In this document: piece by piece, positions 1 to 10,470 of the stretch
How the letters are laid out: the number at the start of each line of letters is the position of its first letter
Position numbering within the stretch: position 1 is the stretch's first letter
Assembly: GCF_038561965.1 (NCBI RefSeq)
Contig: NZ_CP139348.1
Location: 4,092,001-4,156,000, forward strand
DNA from: Stutzerimonas stutzeri
GTDB taxonomy: Bacteria > Pseudomonadota > Gammaproteobacteria > Pseudomonadales > Pseudomonadaceae
Length of the DNA stretch: 64,000 nt
Direction: 5' to 3'
Position numbers and translations under genes: made by a program
Notes under the pieces: model-generated
What the model saw: the letters and a program-made list of their open reading frames with translations, nothing else
The model's database searches: none
What the model was told of the DNA's origin: nothing

Positions 1-1887
1 CAGGGAAGCATGCACTGGCAGCTTGCCTGGAGCGATGTGACGGTCGCTGAGAACCAGCAGGACCTTGCCGCCCCGCACACCTTCCTCAGCCTGGTCGGCG
101 ATGTTGCGAATCGCCGCCTCAAGACCGATGGTTTCGTCGTAGTTAAGGTCGATGACCAGACGCTCGAAACCCGGGCGCTCCAGGTTCATGATCGAGCGCC
201 ACTTCGCCGGCGAGATCACCGGAGTTGTCAGGATGGCGCGGTTGGCGTGCTCCGCGGTTTCCTCGAAGACATTGCGCTCGGCACCCAGGCAGGTTTCCAG
301 CGACATGACGATGGCTTCACGCAGCGGATCGATCGGCGGGTTGGTGACCTGCGCGAACTGCTGACGGAAATAATCGTACGGCGAACGTACGCGACGCGAT
401 AGCACAGCCATGGGCGTGTCGTCGCCCATCGAGCCGACCGCTTCCTGGCCTTGCTCGGCCAATGGTCGCAGTACCTGATCGCGCTCCTCGAAGGTGACCT
501 GGTACATCTTCATGTACTGCTTGAGCTGGTCGGCATCATAGAAGGCCGAGCCATGATCGTTGTCGTCCAACGTCGACTGGATGCGCAGCGCGTTCTGACG
601 CAGCCACTTCTTGTAGGGCTGCTGTGCCTTCAGGCGGTTGTCGATATCGTCGGTGTGCAGCACCGTGCCGGTGTGCGTATCGACGGCAAGGATCTGCCCC
701 GGGCCGACACGACCCTTGGCCAGGACGTCCTCGGGTTTGTAATCCCACACGCCAACTTCGGAGGCGAGTGTGATGTAGCCGTTCTTGGTGGTCACCCAAC
801 GGGCAGGACGCAGGCCGTTGCGATCGAGCAGGCAGACCGCATGTCGACCGTCGGTCAGCACCACGCCGGCGGGGCCGTCCCAGGGTTCCATGTGCATGGA
901 GTTGAATTCGTAGAACGCCCGTAGATCGGGGTCCATGGTTTCGACGTTCTGCCAGGCCGGCGGAATGATCATGCGCAGCCCGCGGAACAGATCCATTCCG
1001 CCGGTGACCAACAGCTCAAGCATGTTGTCCATGCTCGATGAGTCGGAGCCGGTGCGGTTGATCAGCGGCGACAGGCTTTCCAGATCAGGCAGCAGCTCAT
1101 TGGCGAATTTCAGGCGACGCGCCTGTGCCCAATTGCGGTTGCCGGTGATGGTGTTGATCTCACCGTTATGCGCGAGAAAGCGGAACGGCTGAGCCAGGCG
1201 CCATTGCGGCATGGTATTGGTGGAGAAACGCTGGTGGAACACGCAGATAGCCGTCTCAAGACGCTCGTCACCCAGGTCGGGATAGAACTGCGCCAAGTCG
1301 GCGGGCATCATCAGGCCTTTGTAGATGATGTCCTTGTCGGAGAGACTGCAGACATAGAAGGCGCTGTCGTCAGCAAGCGCGACCTCGGCCCGACGCCGCG
1401 CAAAGAACAGTTTGATACCGAACTCGCGCTCGTCCAGTCCGTCGCCGGAGACGAACACCTGCTCGATTCGCGGCAGACGCTCGAGGGCCAACTGGCCCAG
1501 CACGCTGGTATCGATTGGTACTTCGCGCCAGCCGATCAGGGTCAGGCCTTGCGCAACGATTTCTTCGCTCAGACGAGCACGGGCTTGATCCGCCTTGCTG
1601 GCATCCGGATTCAGAAAAATCATCCCAACGGCGTACTGCACCGGCAGTTCGGCGCCGAAATGCTCCAACGCCTTGGCACGCAGGAAGGCGTCCGGCTTCT
1701 GCATCAGCAGACCGCAGCCATCACCCGTTTTGCCATCGGCGTTGATGCCGCCGCGGTGAGTCATGCAGGTCAGGGACTGAATGGCAGTCTTTAGCAGGTG
1801 ATGGCTCGCCTCGCCCTGCATATGGGCAATCAGGCCGAAGCCGCAGTTATCCTTGAACTCTTCAGGACGAAACAGACCTGCTCTCAT
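1..1887 (-). CDS. gltB: glutamate synthase [NADPH] large subunit, N-terminal part
   Basis: Partial: 629 codons from the ATG at 1887 run off the left edge. The translation has the class II glutamine amidotransferase start, with the family signature [10 protein letters not shown], so the nucleophile would be Cys15 after removal of a short propeptide. Further on it reads [27 protein letters not shown] and [11 protein letters not shown], all typical of the glutaminase domain, and then enters the central domain. The family makes two glutamates from glutamine and 2-oxoglutarate using NADPH, with the small subunit GltD. gltD is not in the window. The gene lies downstream of the damX-like gene on the same strand, but 172 bases and a strong hairpin separate them, so it probably has its own promoter. 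Confidence 0.96.
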   Translation of the reverse strand, partial: MRAGLFRPEEFKDNCGFGLIAHMQGEASHHLLKTAIQSLTCMTHRGGINADGKTGDGCGLLMQKPDAFLRAKALEHFGAELPVQYAVGMIFLNPDASKADQARARLSEEIVAQGLTLIGWREVPIDTSVLGQLALERLPRIEQVFVSGDGLDEREFGIKLFFARRRAEVALADDSAFYVCSLSDKDIIYKGLMMPADLAQFYPDLGDERLETAICVFHQRFSTNTMPQWRLAQPFRFLAHNGEINTITGNRNWAQARRLKFANELLPDLESLSPLINRTGSDSSSMDNMLELLVTGGMDLFRGLRMIIPPAWQNVETMDPDLRAFYEFNSMHMEPWDGPAGVVLTDGRHAVCLLDRNGLRPARWVTTKNGYITLASEVGVWDYKPEDVLAKGRVGPGQILAVDTHTGTVLHTDDIDNRLKAQQPYKKWLRQNALRIQSTLDDNDHGSAFYDADQLKQYMKMYQVTFEERDQVLRPLAEQGQEAVGSMGDDTPMAVLSRRVRSPYDYFRQQFAQVTNPPIDPLREAIVMSLETCLGAERNVFEETAEHANRAILTTPVISPAKWRSIMNLERPGFERLVIDLNYDETIGLEAAIRNIADQAEEGVRGGKVLLVLSDRHIAPGKLPVHASL

Positions 1888-2019
1888 AGGCACTCCACCA
1901 GCTAAATGCGTTGTAAATCAACCCCTTATTGACGGGTAGAAAATCACCCCGTCATTCACGTGGGCAAAAGGGGGAGCAGTTTACAAAGCCCGCTAGATCG
2001 GCACAATTTATTTTTGCAA

Positions 2020-2054
2020 GCCCCAAAAAGGTGCGCTGCGCACTTTTTTGGGGC
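2020..2054 (-). terminator. strong hairpin between the damX-like gene and gltB
   Basis: A 16-bp stem (one G-T pair) with a three-base loop, GCCCCAAAAAGGTGCG facing CGCACTTTTTTGGGGC, starts six bases after the damX-like stop codon. A/T-rich blocks lie inside the stem instead of in a clean downstream T-run. It most likely ends the pil-aro-damX transcript. On the plus strand it is followed by five T. Confidence 0.6.
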
Positions 2055-2059
2055 ATTTT

Positions 2060-3616
2060 TCATCGTGACGGCGTCATTTCCTGCTGTACGCTGGTCATGC
2101 TTCGCACCCAGGGCTTCCCAGCCTGCAGCGAAGCGGGCAATGACTTGACCGCCGCCACTGCCGCTGCACGGTTAGCAAAATTGCCGTAAGTGACGACATA
2201 GAGCGGCTTGCCTTCATGTTGCTTGGCAAAATAGCGATAGCTACCACCGTGCTGTTGAACGAGCGCCTGGGCATTCTTCTCGACGCGCGTACCTAGGATT
2301 TGAACCAGATAATTGCTTCCCGGCTGACTCGCATACCAAGCGCCGTGACCCGAGCTGGCCGGGGCCGCTGCAGGCGCAGGGGCGCGCTCAGCGACATTCG
2401 GCCGCACCGGAGGCGCTACGGGCGCTGGGGCTGGGGCTGGGGTAGCGACTGGCGCCGTAGGAGCCGGCTGGGCGCGCTCGACTGGAGCTGGAGCTGGAGC
2501 TGGAGCTGGAGCTGGAGCTGGAGCTGACATCGTTGGGGCAGTCGAATCCGGGCGGGAAGCTTCTTCCTCCTCATTTCCGGCCACAGCCGCAAGCGGCTCA
2601 CGGATCACTGGCTGCGCATCTCCGCCCAAAGGCAGCGACAACGGACGCTCTTCACCATCGAACTCGATTGCTGTCTGCCGGTCTTGCCCGGCGGAACCAT
2701 CAGCTGGCGAGCCATCGAGGGGCAGATTCGTGACTGCCGGAGCAATTGGAGGCTGCTCACTGTCGCCGCCACGCAGTGCCAGAAAGCCAACCGCGACAAC
2801 TGCAATGACTGCCGCGGCCGCCAGCAGATGCTTTTTGGGCAGCGGCAACGCCATCCCACCCTTCTTGCGACGACCACGGCGACTTTGTATAGCAGCAAGC
2901 AACTCGTCACGCGCCACTTGATTGATCGAACCAGGCCAGCCTCCGGACTGCTCGTGGATGCGGACTATCTGCTCTTCATTCAAGCACTCAATACCGCTGC
3001 CTGCACCCTCGAGGCGCAGCGCAAGATATTCCCGCGTTTCGTCTTCCTCGTATGGCTGAAGTGCAATGGTGTGATAGCGCTCTTCGCCCTCGCTCAGGGC
3101 CTCAAGCCGCCCGGCAAGTGAAGGCTCGCCAAATAGAAATACATGCGGACGCGCCTCGGGACTGCCGGCAGCCAGCCGCAACAGGGTTTCAACCGCGGCC
3201 CCGGTTAGGCACTCGGCATCATCCACCAATAGGTAGACTTCCTGGCCGGTCAGGGCGAGTTGGGTCACTTGCAACATGATGCCGTCGAAATCAGCAGCCG
3301 GGCTATTCAACGCCTGAGCGATCTGCGCGAGCAACGCACTGGCATCCGTTGTGCCCTGCGGCGTAATCACCACGCTTTGTACAGACTGTTTGTTGCTACT
3401 GGCCACGAGCGCCTGACGCAGTAGCGTCTTACCACTACCTTCCGGCCCGGTGACCAGCAGCAGCAATTGGCTGTACCGAGCCAGATGGTGAAGCTGCCCC
3501 AGCACCGGCTTGCGCTGCGCAGGGAAAAATTTGAAGCCCGGAACGCGAGCAGCGAAAGGATCATGGCTGAAGCCATAGTGATTCAGAAACGCGTCGTCCG
3601 CAGACAAACTGGTCAT
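2060..3616 (-). CDS. damX: DamX-like AAA ATPase with C-terminal SPOR domain
   Basis: 518 residues. Residues 1-260 form an ExeA/DamX-like ATPase module with a Walker A motif GPEGSGKT near residue 58 and a Walker B-like LLVDDAE near 125. One transmembrane helix follows at about 262-282 (AAAVIAVVAVGFLALRGG). Then comes a long Pro/Ala/Glu linker with a PAPAPAPAPAP tract, and a C-terminal SPOR domain (YLVQILGTRVEKNAQ to about 500). SPOR domains bind denuded peptidoglycan at the division septum, so a septal role is inferred. It is the last gene of the pil-aro cluster, 10 bases after aroB. The symbol is by architecture; the enterobacterial DamX is a distant relative. Confidence 0.85.
   Translation of the reverse strand: MTSLSADDAFLNHYGFSHDPFAARVPGFKFFPAQRKPVLGQLHHLARYSQLLLLVTGPEGSGKTLLRQALVASSNKQSVQSVVITPQGTTDASALLAQIAQALNSPAADFDGIMLQVTQLALTGQEVYLLVDDAECLTGAAVETLLRLAAGSPEARPHVFLFGEPSLAGRLEALSEGEERYHTIALQPYEEDETREYLALRLEGAGSGIECLNEEQIVRIHEQSGGWPGSINQVARDELLAAIQSRRGRRKKGGMALPLPKKHLLAAAAVIAVVAVGFLALRGGDSEQPPIAPAVTNLPLDGSPADGSAGQDRQTAIEFDGEERPLSLPLGGDAQPVIREPLAAVAGNEEEEASRPDSTAPTMSAPAPAPAPAPAPAPVERAQPAPTAPVATPAPAPAPVAPPVRPNVAERAPAPAAAPASSGHGAWYASQPGSNYLVQILGTRVEKNAQALVQQHGGSYRYFAKQHEGKPLYVVTYGNFANRAAAVAAVKSLPASLQAGKPWVRSMTSVQQEMTPSR
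2482..2526. repeat. 7.5 copies of hexamer CTGGAG in the damX-like linker
   Basis: A perfect tandem CTGGAG array. Read on the minus strand it encodes alternating Pro-Ala in the linker before the SPOR domain. Six-base units keep the frame, so slippage would change only linker length. Confidence 0.95.
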
Positions 3617-3626
3617 GGAAATCTTC

Positions 3627-4730
3627 TTATGCTCCCAAATGTTCCGTCATTGCACCGTAATTGGCGCCCAAAGTGCTCTCTAATACGTCGCGCGGAAAGT
3701 CACCGGTTACAACCGCCTCGCCGATTTGGCGCAGCAGGACCAGACGCAACCGGCCGTCCAGAACCTTCTTGTCGACGGCCATGTGCTCAAGGAAATCTTG
3801 CGGCTGCATTTGCGCGGGAGGAGTGACTGGCAGTGCCGCGCGCTGCAGCAATCGAATAGCGCGGTCACGCTCCGCCTGAGCTATCCAGCCAAGCTGACAT
3901 GACATCTCCAACGCCATTACAGTTCCCGCTGCGACAGCCTCACCATGCAGCCACACGCCATAGCCCATATGCGTCTCGATCGCGTGACCAAAAGTGTGAC
4001 CCAGGTTGAGAATTGCCCGCACCCCGGACTCGCGCTCGTCGGCGTTCACAACCTTCGCCTTTGCAGCACAGGAGCGATGGATTGCCTCGGTCAGCGCCAT
4101 GGAATCAAGCGCCCGGATCTTATCGATATTGGCTTCGAGCCATCCAAGGAACGGCTCGTCGCAGATCAGCCCGTATTTAATGACTTCAGCAAGACCCGCC
4201 GATAACTCGCGCGGCGGCAGGGTTGCCAGGGTCGTTGTGTCAATAATCACCGCACGCGGCTGATAAAACGCACCGATCATATTCTTGCCGAGCGGGTGGT
4301 TGATCCCAGTCTTGCCGCCCACCGAAGAGTCGACTTGCGACAACAATGTGGTAGGCATCTGAATGAAATCGATGCCGCGCTGGTAACTGGCCGCTGCAAA
4401 ACCTGCCATGTCGCCAATAACACCGCCACCCAGCGCGATTACCGTAGTGTTACGGTCATGCCTGGCACGAAGCAGTGCGTCGAAGATGAGCTGTAGGGTC
4501 TGCCAGTTCTTGTGACCCTCACCATCAGGGAGAACCACAGGAGTAACAGCGTAGCCGGAAAGTGTCTGGGTCAGTCGATCCAGATACAGCGGCGCAACGG
4601 TCTCATTGGTGACAATGGCTACCTGCCGACCACGAATTCGATCAGAAAGAAGCTCGGCGCGATCGATCAACCGCTCGCCAATATGGATGGGATAGCTACG
4701 CTCGCCGAGATCGACCTGAAGAGTCTGCAT
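3627..4730 (-). CDS. aroB: 3-dehydroquinate synthase
   Basis: 367 residues, normal for the family. It catalyses the second step of the shikimate pathway, cyclising DAHP to 3-dehydroquinate with NAD and a divalent metal. Motifs seen are the NAD-binding [13 protein letters not shown], the substrate-binding [21 protein letters not shown], and the metal ligands in [12 protein letters not shown] and the HGEAVAAG segment. It lies 23 bases downstream of aroK and 10 bases upstream of the damX-like gene on the same strand, as in the conserved pilQ-aroK-aroB arrangement. Confidence 0.98.
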   Translation of the reverse strand: MQTLQVDLGERSYPIHIGERLIDRAELLSDRIRGRQVAIVTNETVAPLYLDRLTQTLSGYAVTPVVLPDGEGHKNWQTLQLIFDALLRARHDRNTTVIALGGGVIGDMAGFAAASYQRGIDFIQMPTTLLSQVDSSVGGKTGINHPLGKNMIGAFYQPRAVIIDTTTLATLPPRELSAGLAEVIKYGLICDEPFLGWLEANIDKIRALDSMALTEAIHRSCAAKAKVVNADERESGVRAILNLGHTFGHAIETHMGYGVWLHGEAVAAGTVMALEMSCQLGWIAQAERDRAIRLLQRAALPVTPPAQMQPQDFLEHMAVDKKVLDGRLRLVLLRQIGEAVVTGDFPRDVLESTLGANYGAMTEHLGA

Positions 4731-4753
4731 GGGGCCCCCAACAATAAAGGGGC

Positions 4754-5299
4754 CTAGGATAGCGCAGATTCATCCTGGCTTTCACGGGGAGGCAGCGAGG
4801 CAAGCCGATCGAGAATTTCCATGACCACCAGTCTCGGTGGGCGCTCGTCGGTCTCGATGATGATGTCTGCGATTGAGCGATACAAAGGATCGCGAACGGA
4901 CATAAGCGCAGTCAGAACACTGCGAGGATCGTTAGTCTGTAATAGCGGCCGATTGCGATCACGAGAAGTACGCTCGAGTTGCTGGTCGACCGACGTACAG
5001 AGATAGATGACTCGCCCACCTTCACGAAGCGCTCGCCGATTATCGTCTTGCAACACCGCGCCGCCGCCAGTGGCGAGCACCACACCTTCCAGCTGACAAA
5101 GCTCCGCGATCGCCACGCGTTCACGCTCGCGAAAGCCTGCCTCCCCCTCGACATCAAAAATCAGGGGGATGCTGGCCCCGGTCCGCTGCTCGATCTCCTT
5201 GTCGGAGTCCTTGAACGGCAGACGCAGCTCTTTGGCAAGCAAACGCCCGATGGTGCTTTTTCCAGCACCCATCGGGCCTACAAGGATGAAATTGTGCAT
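4754..5299 (-). CDS. aroK: shikimate kinase
   Basis: 181 residues. The P-loop [12 protein letters not shown] sits at residues 8-19. It is followed by the shikimate-binding [11 protein letters not shown] and GFRERE segments, the GGGAV motif and the lid arginine in RDRNRPLL. It phosphorylates shikimate with ATP in the cytoplasm, the fifth step of chorismate synthesis. The start lies 5 bases after the pilQ stop, which implies cotranscription with the pilus genes and with aroB downstream. Confidence 0.98.
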   Translation of the reverse strand: MHNFILVGPMGAGKSTIGRLLAKELRLPFKDSDKEIEQRTGASIPLIFDVEGEAGFRERERVAIAELCQLEGVVLATGGGAVLQDDNRRALREGGRVIYLCTSVDQQLERTSRDRNRPLLQTNDPRSVLTALMSVRDPLYRSIADIIIETDERPPRLVVMEILDRLASLPPRESQDESALS

Positions 5300-5304
5300 C
5301 TATC

Positions 5305-7455
5305 TCAGCGACTGACCTGTATCGCCTGATTATTCATGATCCGAGGAGTGATGAATACAAGCAGCTCAGACTTTCGATCTTGCACCAGATCACGGCGGAA
5401 AAGCCGACCAACGAATGGTAGATCACCAAGGAACGGCACCTTGTCCACCGACTTGCTTTGTGTATTGGAGAACACACCACCAATGACGATGGTTTCACCA
5501 TCAGTAACTAGAACCTTGGCGTTCACTTCGTTTTTTCGGATGGCAGGCACACCGCCAGTGCTCGCCGCCTGAGAAAAGTCAGGCTCATCCTTAGTTACCT
5601 TAACCTCCATGATGATGCGGTTGTCTGGCGTGATCTGTGGTGTGACCTCCAGCGAAAGAGCTGCCTCCTTGAAAGAGGTACTAGTAGCTCCACTCGAGCT
5701 AGCTTCTTGATACGGGACCTCTGAACCTTTCAAAATTTTCGCGGTTTCCTTGTCAGCTGTCACAACTTTTGGTTGCGACACTACTTCACCGTTGCCAGTT
5801 TTCTCCATTGCAGAGAGCTGAAGATCCAAAATAGCATTGTTAGTAATGAACCCTAACCCTATACCTGAATTAGCCCCAATCGCCCCCATATCAACGAAGG
5901 GGCTATTCATAGGCACCTCAGGTATACCTGGAAAGCGCCCGACTTGGCGAGACGGCCGATACCCATCGTCTCCGGGACTGCCGCTTGCATCGGGATCATC
6001 AGCCACACCTAGCTGCCCATTTTTACCCCAGGCGTTCCATTTATCGCCAGCCCACAAGTTTCCTCCCCAACGAACGCCCAGGCTTTTGTCGTAGTCGACG
6101 TTGGCTTCTACGATCCGCGCCTCGATCATCACCTGTCTAACGGGAATATCAAGCTGCGCAACGATACGGCGAAGCTCGTCAAGCCGATCCTGCGTCTGAT
6201 AGGCGATAATATTGTTCGTACGATCATCTACCGCGATGGATCCCCGATCCTCTGCTGAAGCGGCGTTATTGGTAACAGATTGAAACAACCGGGCAATGTC
6301 GGCGGCCTTGGCATAATTTACCTGCACCACTTCCCGACGCAGCGGGGCGAGTTCGGCAATCTGTCGCTGCGATTCCAGTTCTTGGCGCTCACGAGCGGCG
6401 ATCTCGTCTGCAGGAGCGACTAAGAGCACATTGCCTACCTGCCGCTTATCAAGCCCCTTGGTCTTCAGCACCAGATCCAAAGCTTGGTCCCACGGCACGT
6501 TCTGTAGCCGCAGTGTGATGTTGCCGCTAACCGTATCACTGGCTACTAAGTTCAGATCAGTGAAGTCAGCTATCAACTGCAGCACGGAACGAACATCAAT
6601 ATCCTGGAAGTTAAGCGAGAGTTTTTCGCCCGAATAGGCGAAACGGTCAGCCTTGCGCTTGTCAGCCTCATCCTCGGTTAAAGGCTTGACGCTGATTGTC
6701 AGCTTGTCGTCTGTCTGATAGGCCAAGTAATCATAACGCCCTACCGGCTCGATCGCGATGCTGGCCTTACCTGCCTGCGCTGTGGAGTCGACAAACCGTA
6801 CCGGTGTAGCGAAATCCTGAACATCTAGACGAACGCGCAGCGACTCGGGCAACTGCGTTTTGTCGAATGTGACGCGAATCTTGCCACCCTGCTCTTCAAT
6901 GGTGGGGCTTATCGACGGATCGGACAGGCTGATAACTATATTTCCAGCACCGTCATCACCACGACGAAAGTCGATATTTTCGATAGCCTTACTAGCCAGT
7001 GAAGATTTAACAGGCGCGGAAGGAACTGATGAAACTGCAGTCGCTGCAGAAACCGCAGCAGAACTACCAACTCCAGCACTCTCGCCCAACACCACAAAGA
7101 GATTATTGCCATCTACCCGCGTCGAGTAAGGCACAAGCGAGGTCAAATTGATTATGAGCCGTGTGCGCCCTTGAGCCTCGACAACGGTTACGCTTCGCGC
7201 ATTGCCAATTCCAAGCTCACGATTCTTAGTCCCAAGATTGTTCGAGACACCAGGAAGATCAACCGCGATGCGTGCGGGCTGGTCCAGCGTGTATCCACGC
7301 GGCGACGCAACAGGTTCGTCAAAAGCGAGTTTCAGCTCGACACGATCGCCAGGCAGCGCAGCAACATCAAGAGTATTAAGCTTGGCCGCCAACAGTGCGG
7401 GCGAGATGAACGCTGCCAGCAGAGCAACGCCTAGACGTGAAAGAGTAGTATTCAT
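5305..7455 (-). CDS. pilQ: type IV pilus secretin PilQ
   Basis: 716 residues from the ATG at 7455, which has GGAAG upstream and gives a clean signal peptide (MNTTLSRLGVALLAAF..., cleavage after LLA). The open frame extends 13 codons further up, but those residues precede the signal peptide and were rejected. Order: two AMIN domains (about 25-260), a secretin/TonB short N-terminal domain (SLNFQDIDVRSVLQLIADF), an N1/secretin_N domain, and the secretin core with SEVPYQEASSSGATS and the C-terminal VPFLGDLPFVGRLFRR. It forms the outer-membrane channel for pilus extrusion. Residues about 480-540 (WAGDKWNAWGKNGQLG onward) are a Gly/Asp/Pro-rich insert that looks lineage-specific. Confidence 0.97.
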   Translation of the reverse strand: MNTTLSRLGVALLAAFISPALLAAKLNTLDVAALPGDRVELKLAFDEPVASPRGYTLDQPARIAVDLPGVSNNLGTKNRELGIGNARSVTVVEAQGRTRLIINLTSLVPYSTRVDGNNLFVVLGESAGVGSSAAVSAATAVSSVPSAPVKSSLASKAIENIDFRRGDDGAGNIVISLSDPSISPTIEEQGGKIRVTFDKTQLPESLRVRLDVQDFATPVRFVDSTAQAGKASIAIEPVGRYDYLAYQTDDKLTISVKPLTEDEADKRKADRFAYSGEKLSLNFQDIDVRSVLQLIADFTDLNLVASDTVSGNITLRLQNVPWDQALDLVLKTKGLDKRQVGNVLLVAPADEIAARERQELESQRQIAELAPLRREVVQVNYAKAADIARLFQSVTNNAASAEDRGSIAVDDRTNNIIAYQTQDRLDELRRIVAQLDIPVRQVMIEARIVEANVDYDKSLGVRWGGNLWAGDKWNAWGKNGQLGVADDPDASGSPGDDGYRPSRQVGRFPGIPEVPMNSPFVDMGAIGANSGIGLGFITNNAILDLQLSAMEKTGNGEVVSQPKVVTADKETAKILKGSEVPYQEASSSGATSTSFKEAALSLEVTPQITPDNRIIMEVKVTKDEPDFSQAASTGGVPAIRKNEVNAKVLVTDGETIVIGGVFSNTQSKSVDKVPFLGDLPFVGRLFRRDLVQDRKSELLVFITPRIMNNQAIQVSR

Positions 7456-7509
7456 AAATTGCTTCCGTTGTGCAGACCGGTAAAGGTTTTCCATGCTTTT
7501 TGCCCCGCG

Positions 7510-8037
7510 CTAGCCGCGCTCTTTCAAAGTCAGACTGCGCGGGCGCTCAAGCCACCCACCCTCCCCATCAGGAACGATTTCCACCACCTCTATTCCGGCC
7601 TCACTGATTTCGACGATGGAGCCGTGGTTACGCCCCAAATAATCACCGATCTTGACTCGATGAACCCCATCGCCGCCTTTGATTAGTGCATAACGGCCCG
7701 CGCCATTGGTCAGCGTACCGACCATGGTGAAATTCTCGATATTGAAACCTTCAAGAAACTGCTTCACCCGCGACTCGTCAGGCTGAATGTCTTTCGACCC
7801 CTTCTGGCGCTTTGCCAGATCGAGCTTCACTGGCGGCTGGAATGGATGACGCAATGCAGCGGCACTATAAGTAAAGGCCTCATATGGAATAAAGGCGGGC
7901 AAAGGCTCGATAGCCCCTTTCGGCTTCGCTCGCACTTCTTCCATATATCGCTGAAGGTCATTGAAGTCAGTGGTGCCGCCACAGCCCGACAGGGCCGCCA
8001 CACTCAAGCCCAGCATAACCATTCGCCATCCGGTCAT
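7510..8037 (-). CDS. pilP: type IV pilus alignment lipoprotein PilP
   Basis: 175 residues. The N-terminus carries a lipoprotein signal with lipobox LSGC (Cys at residue 19). The C-terminal half has the PilP beta domain (FTMVGTLTNGAGRYALIKGGD, VKIGDYLGRNHG). PilP is an inner-membrane-anchored lipoprotein that binds PilN/PilO and contacts PilQ to align the pilus machine. Its first four bases overlap the pilO stop, a sign of translational coupling. Confidence 0.96.
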   Translation of the reverse strand: MTGWRMVMLGLSVAALSGCGGTTDFNDLQRYMEEVRAKPKGAIEPLPAFIPYEAFTYSAAALRHPFQPPVKLDLAKRQKGSKDIQPDESRVKQFLEGFNIENFTMVGTLTNGAGRYALIKGGDGVHRVKIGDYLGRNHGSIVEISEAGIEVVEIVPDGEGGWLERPRSLTLKERG

Positions 8038-8657
8038 TTCTGCAGCCCCTTGTCGTTGTAGCGATAAGTCTTAGCTACGATGCTCATTCGCAGCTTCGAT
8101 GCAGCCTCATTTTTCTCCGGCTTTATTTCGAAGTCATGCAAAGTGACAATTCGAGGCAGACTCGAAACACCGCTGACGAAGGTAGCCAAGTCGTGATACC
8201 CGCCTACAACCTTAATATTTATTGGCAATTCAATATAAAACTGCTGCACAACTTCCGGCTGAAGCTTAATCTCTTCGAACTCCAAACCACTACCCAAACC
8301 CGTACGGGTTATATCTTCTAGAAGCCCAGGTACTTCCGTATCGCTTGGCAATTGACGAAGCAATGCGCCAAAAGATGTTTCCATTTCAGCCATCTGATCT
8401 TTATAAGCCTCGAGATTAGCAGCCTGGAACGCCTTGGTGGAAAACTGCTGTTTCAGAGACTCTTCTTGAGCTCGCTGCTGCTCCAAGTGAATCTGCATGT
8501 CTTGCAAATGAAAGTAATAACCCAAGCCGAGCACCACGGCGAGCAGAACAGCACCTGCTATAAATTTCACTGGACCGGGCCAGGAGCCCAGGTTATTCAG
8601 ATCAAGATCCGCAAAATCGACCTTACGGAGACTATCCAACGAATCAGCCAGGCTCAT
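8034..8657 (-). CDS. pilO: type IV pilus inner-membrane protein PilO
   Basis: 207 residues. There is a short cytoplasmic N-terminus, one transmembrane helix at about 32-50 (FIAGAVLLAVVLGLGYYF), a coiled-coil stretch (about 52-100) and a ferredoxin-like periplasmic domain. PilO pairs with PilN in the alignment subcomplex. It overlaps pilN and pilP by four bases each. The coding sequence is A/T-richer than the rest of the window. Confidence 0.96.
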   Translation of the reverse strand: MSLADSLDSLRKVDFADLDLNNLGSWPGPVKFIAGAVLLAVVLGLGYYFHLQDMQIHLEQQRAQEESLKQQFSTKAFQAANLEAYKDQMAEMETSFGALLRQLPSDTEVPGLLEDITRTGLGSGLEFEEIKLQPEVVQQFYIELPINIKVVGGYHDLATFVSGVSSLPRIVTLHDFEIKPEKNEAASKLRMSIVAKTYRYNDKGLQK

Positions 8658-9225
8658 GGCTTTGCTCCTTGCGTAGCTACGACTGGCTGCGTCTGCTGAA
8701 CCGTCAACTGGAACACGTTCTCTTGATCTACAGCGCCGGCGGTGACAGCCTTGACCTCATTCAAATTGGGCGACTGGAGCCAGTCGGAGCCATCGAGATT
8801 TCGCATGAGGTTTGAAACGCGGTTGTTGGACTCGGCAGCCCCGACGATCGCTATGTTCTTTCCGTTCATTTTAAGCGAGGTGAAATACACCCCATCTGGC
8901 AGCGTTCTGACGAGCTGATCGAACACACGACCGATGATCGGTCGATTGCCCTGGAGATCCTGGATGATTTTCATCCGCTCCAGCAGCTGCTGCCTACGCT
9001 CTCTAAGCTCCTTAATTTCTTTGATGCGCGCATCAAGGACAGCGATCTCTTTTTTGATGAACTCATTACGAGCATTCTGTTGCTCAATCGCTCCTTGAAA
9101 GTAGCGATCACCAAGGAATACCAGGCCTGCCGCGACAACAAGCACGCCGACGAGAGAGACGAGAAAACGCTGCTTTCGCTCTTCCCGTAGCTGTTCACGC
9201 CACGGAAGTAAGTTGATTTGCGCCA

Positions 9226-9226
<1 letters not shown>
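8654..9226 (-). CDS. pilN: type IV pilus inner-membrane protein PilN
   Basis: 190 residues. It begins MAQINLLPWRE, the conserved INLLP motif that docks into the PilM groove. A transmembrane helix follows (about 23-40), then a heptad-rich coiled coil (about 48-85) and a periplasmic ferredoxin-like domain. It links cytoplasmic PilM to periplasmic PilO/PilP. Its start overlaps the pilM stop by one base. Confidence 0.97.
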
Positions 9227-10305
<1,079 letters not shown>

Positions 10306-10395
10306 TTATCCGCTACTTACGGATTAATTATGTTTAACCACATTAGATAACAGCCTTGACAGAAGCGCAAATGGCTACCCGGCAAAAAAAACGCA

Positions 10396-10401
10396 TATAA
10401 T
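10396..10401 (+). promoter_or_regulatory. perfect -10 hexamer ahead of mrcA
   Basis: TATAAT lies 69 bases before the chosen mrcA start. No good -35 sits 16-18 bases upstream; a TTGACA at 10356-10361 is too far away. Transcription from here would begin near 10408. That rules out the in-frame GTG at 10402 as the mrcA start codon. Confidence 0.45.
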
Positions 10402-10470
10402 GTGAACGGTTTTCCTTTTCAGCATCGCCGCCACTCCTCCCCCCAAAAATCCTGGATTCCAAGAACCCCG

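Noticed and set aside
10356..10401. TTGACA and TATAAT as one promoter ahead of mrcA
   Set aside because: The two boxes are 34 bases apart, far beyond the 16-18 of sigma70 promoters.
10402..10470. GTG at 10402 as mrcA start
   Set aside because: It directly follows a -10 hexamer and adds 23 residues absent from the family.
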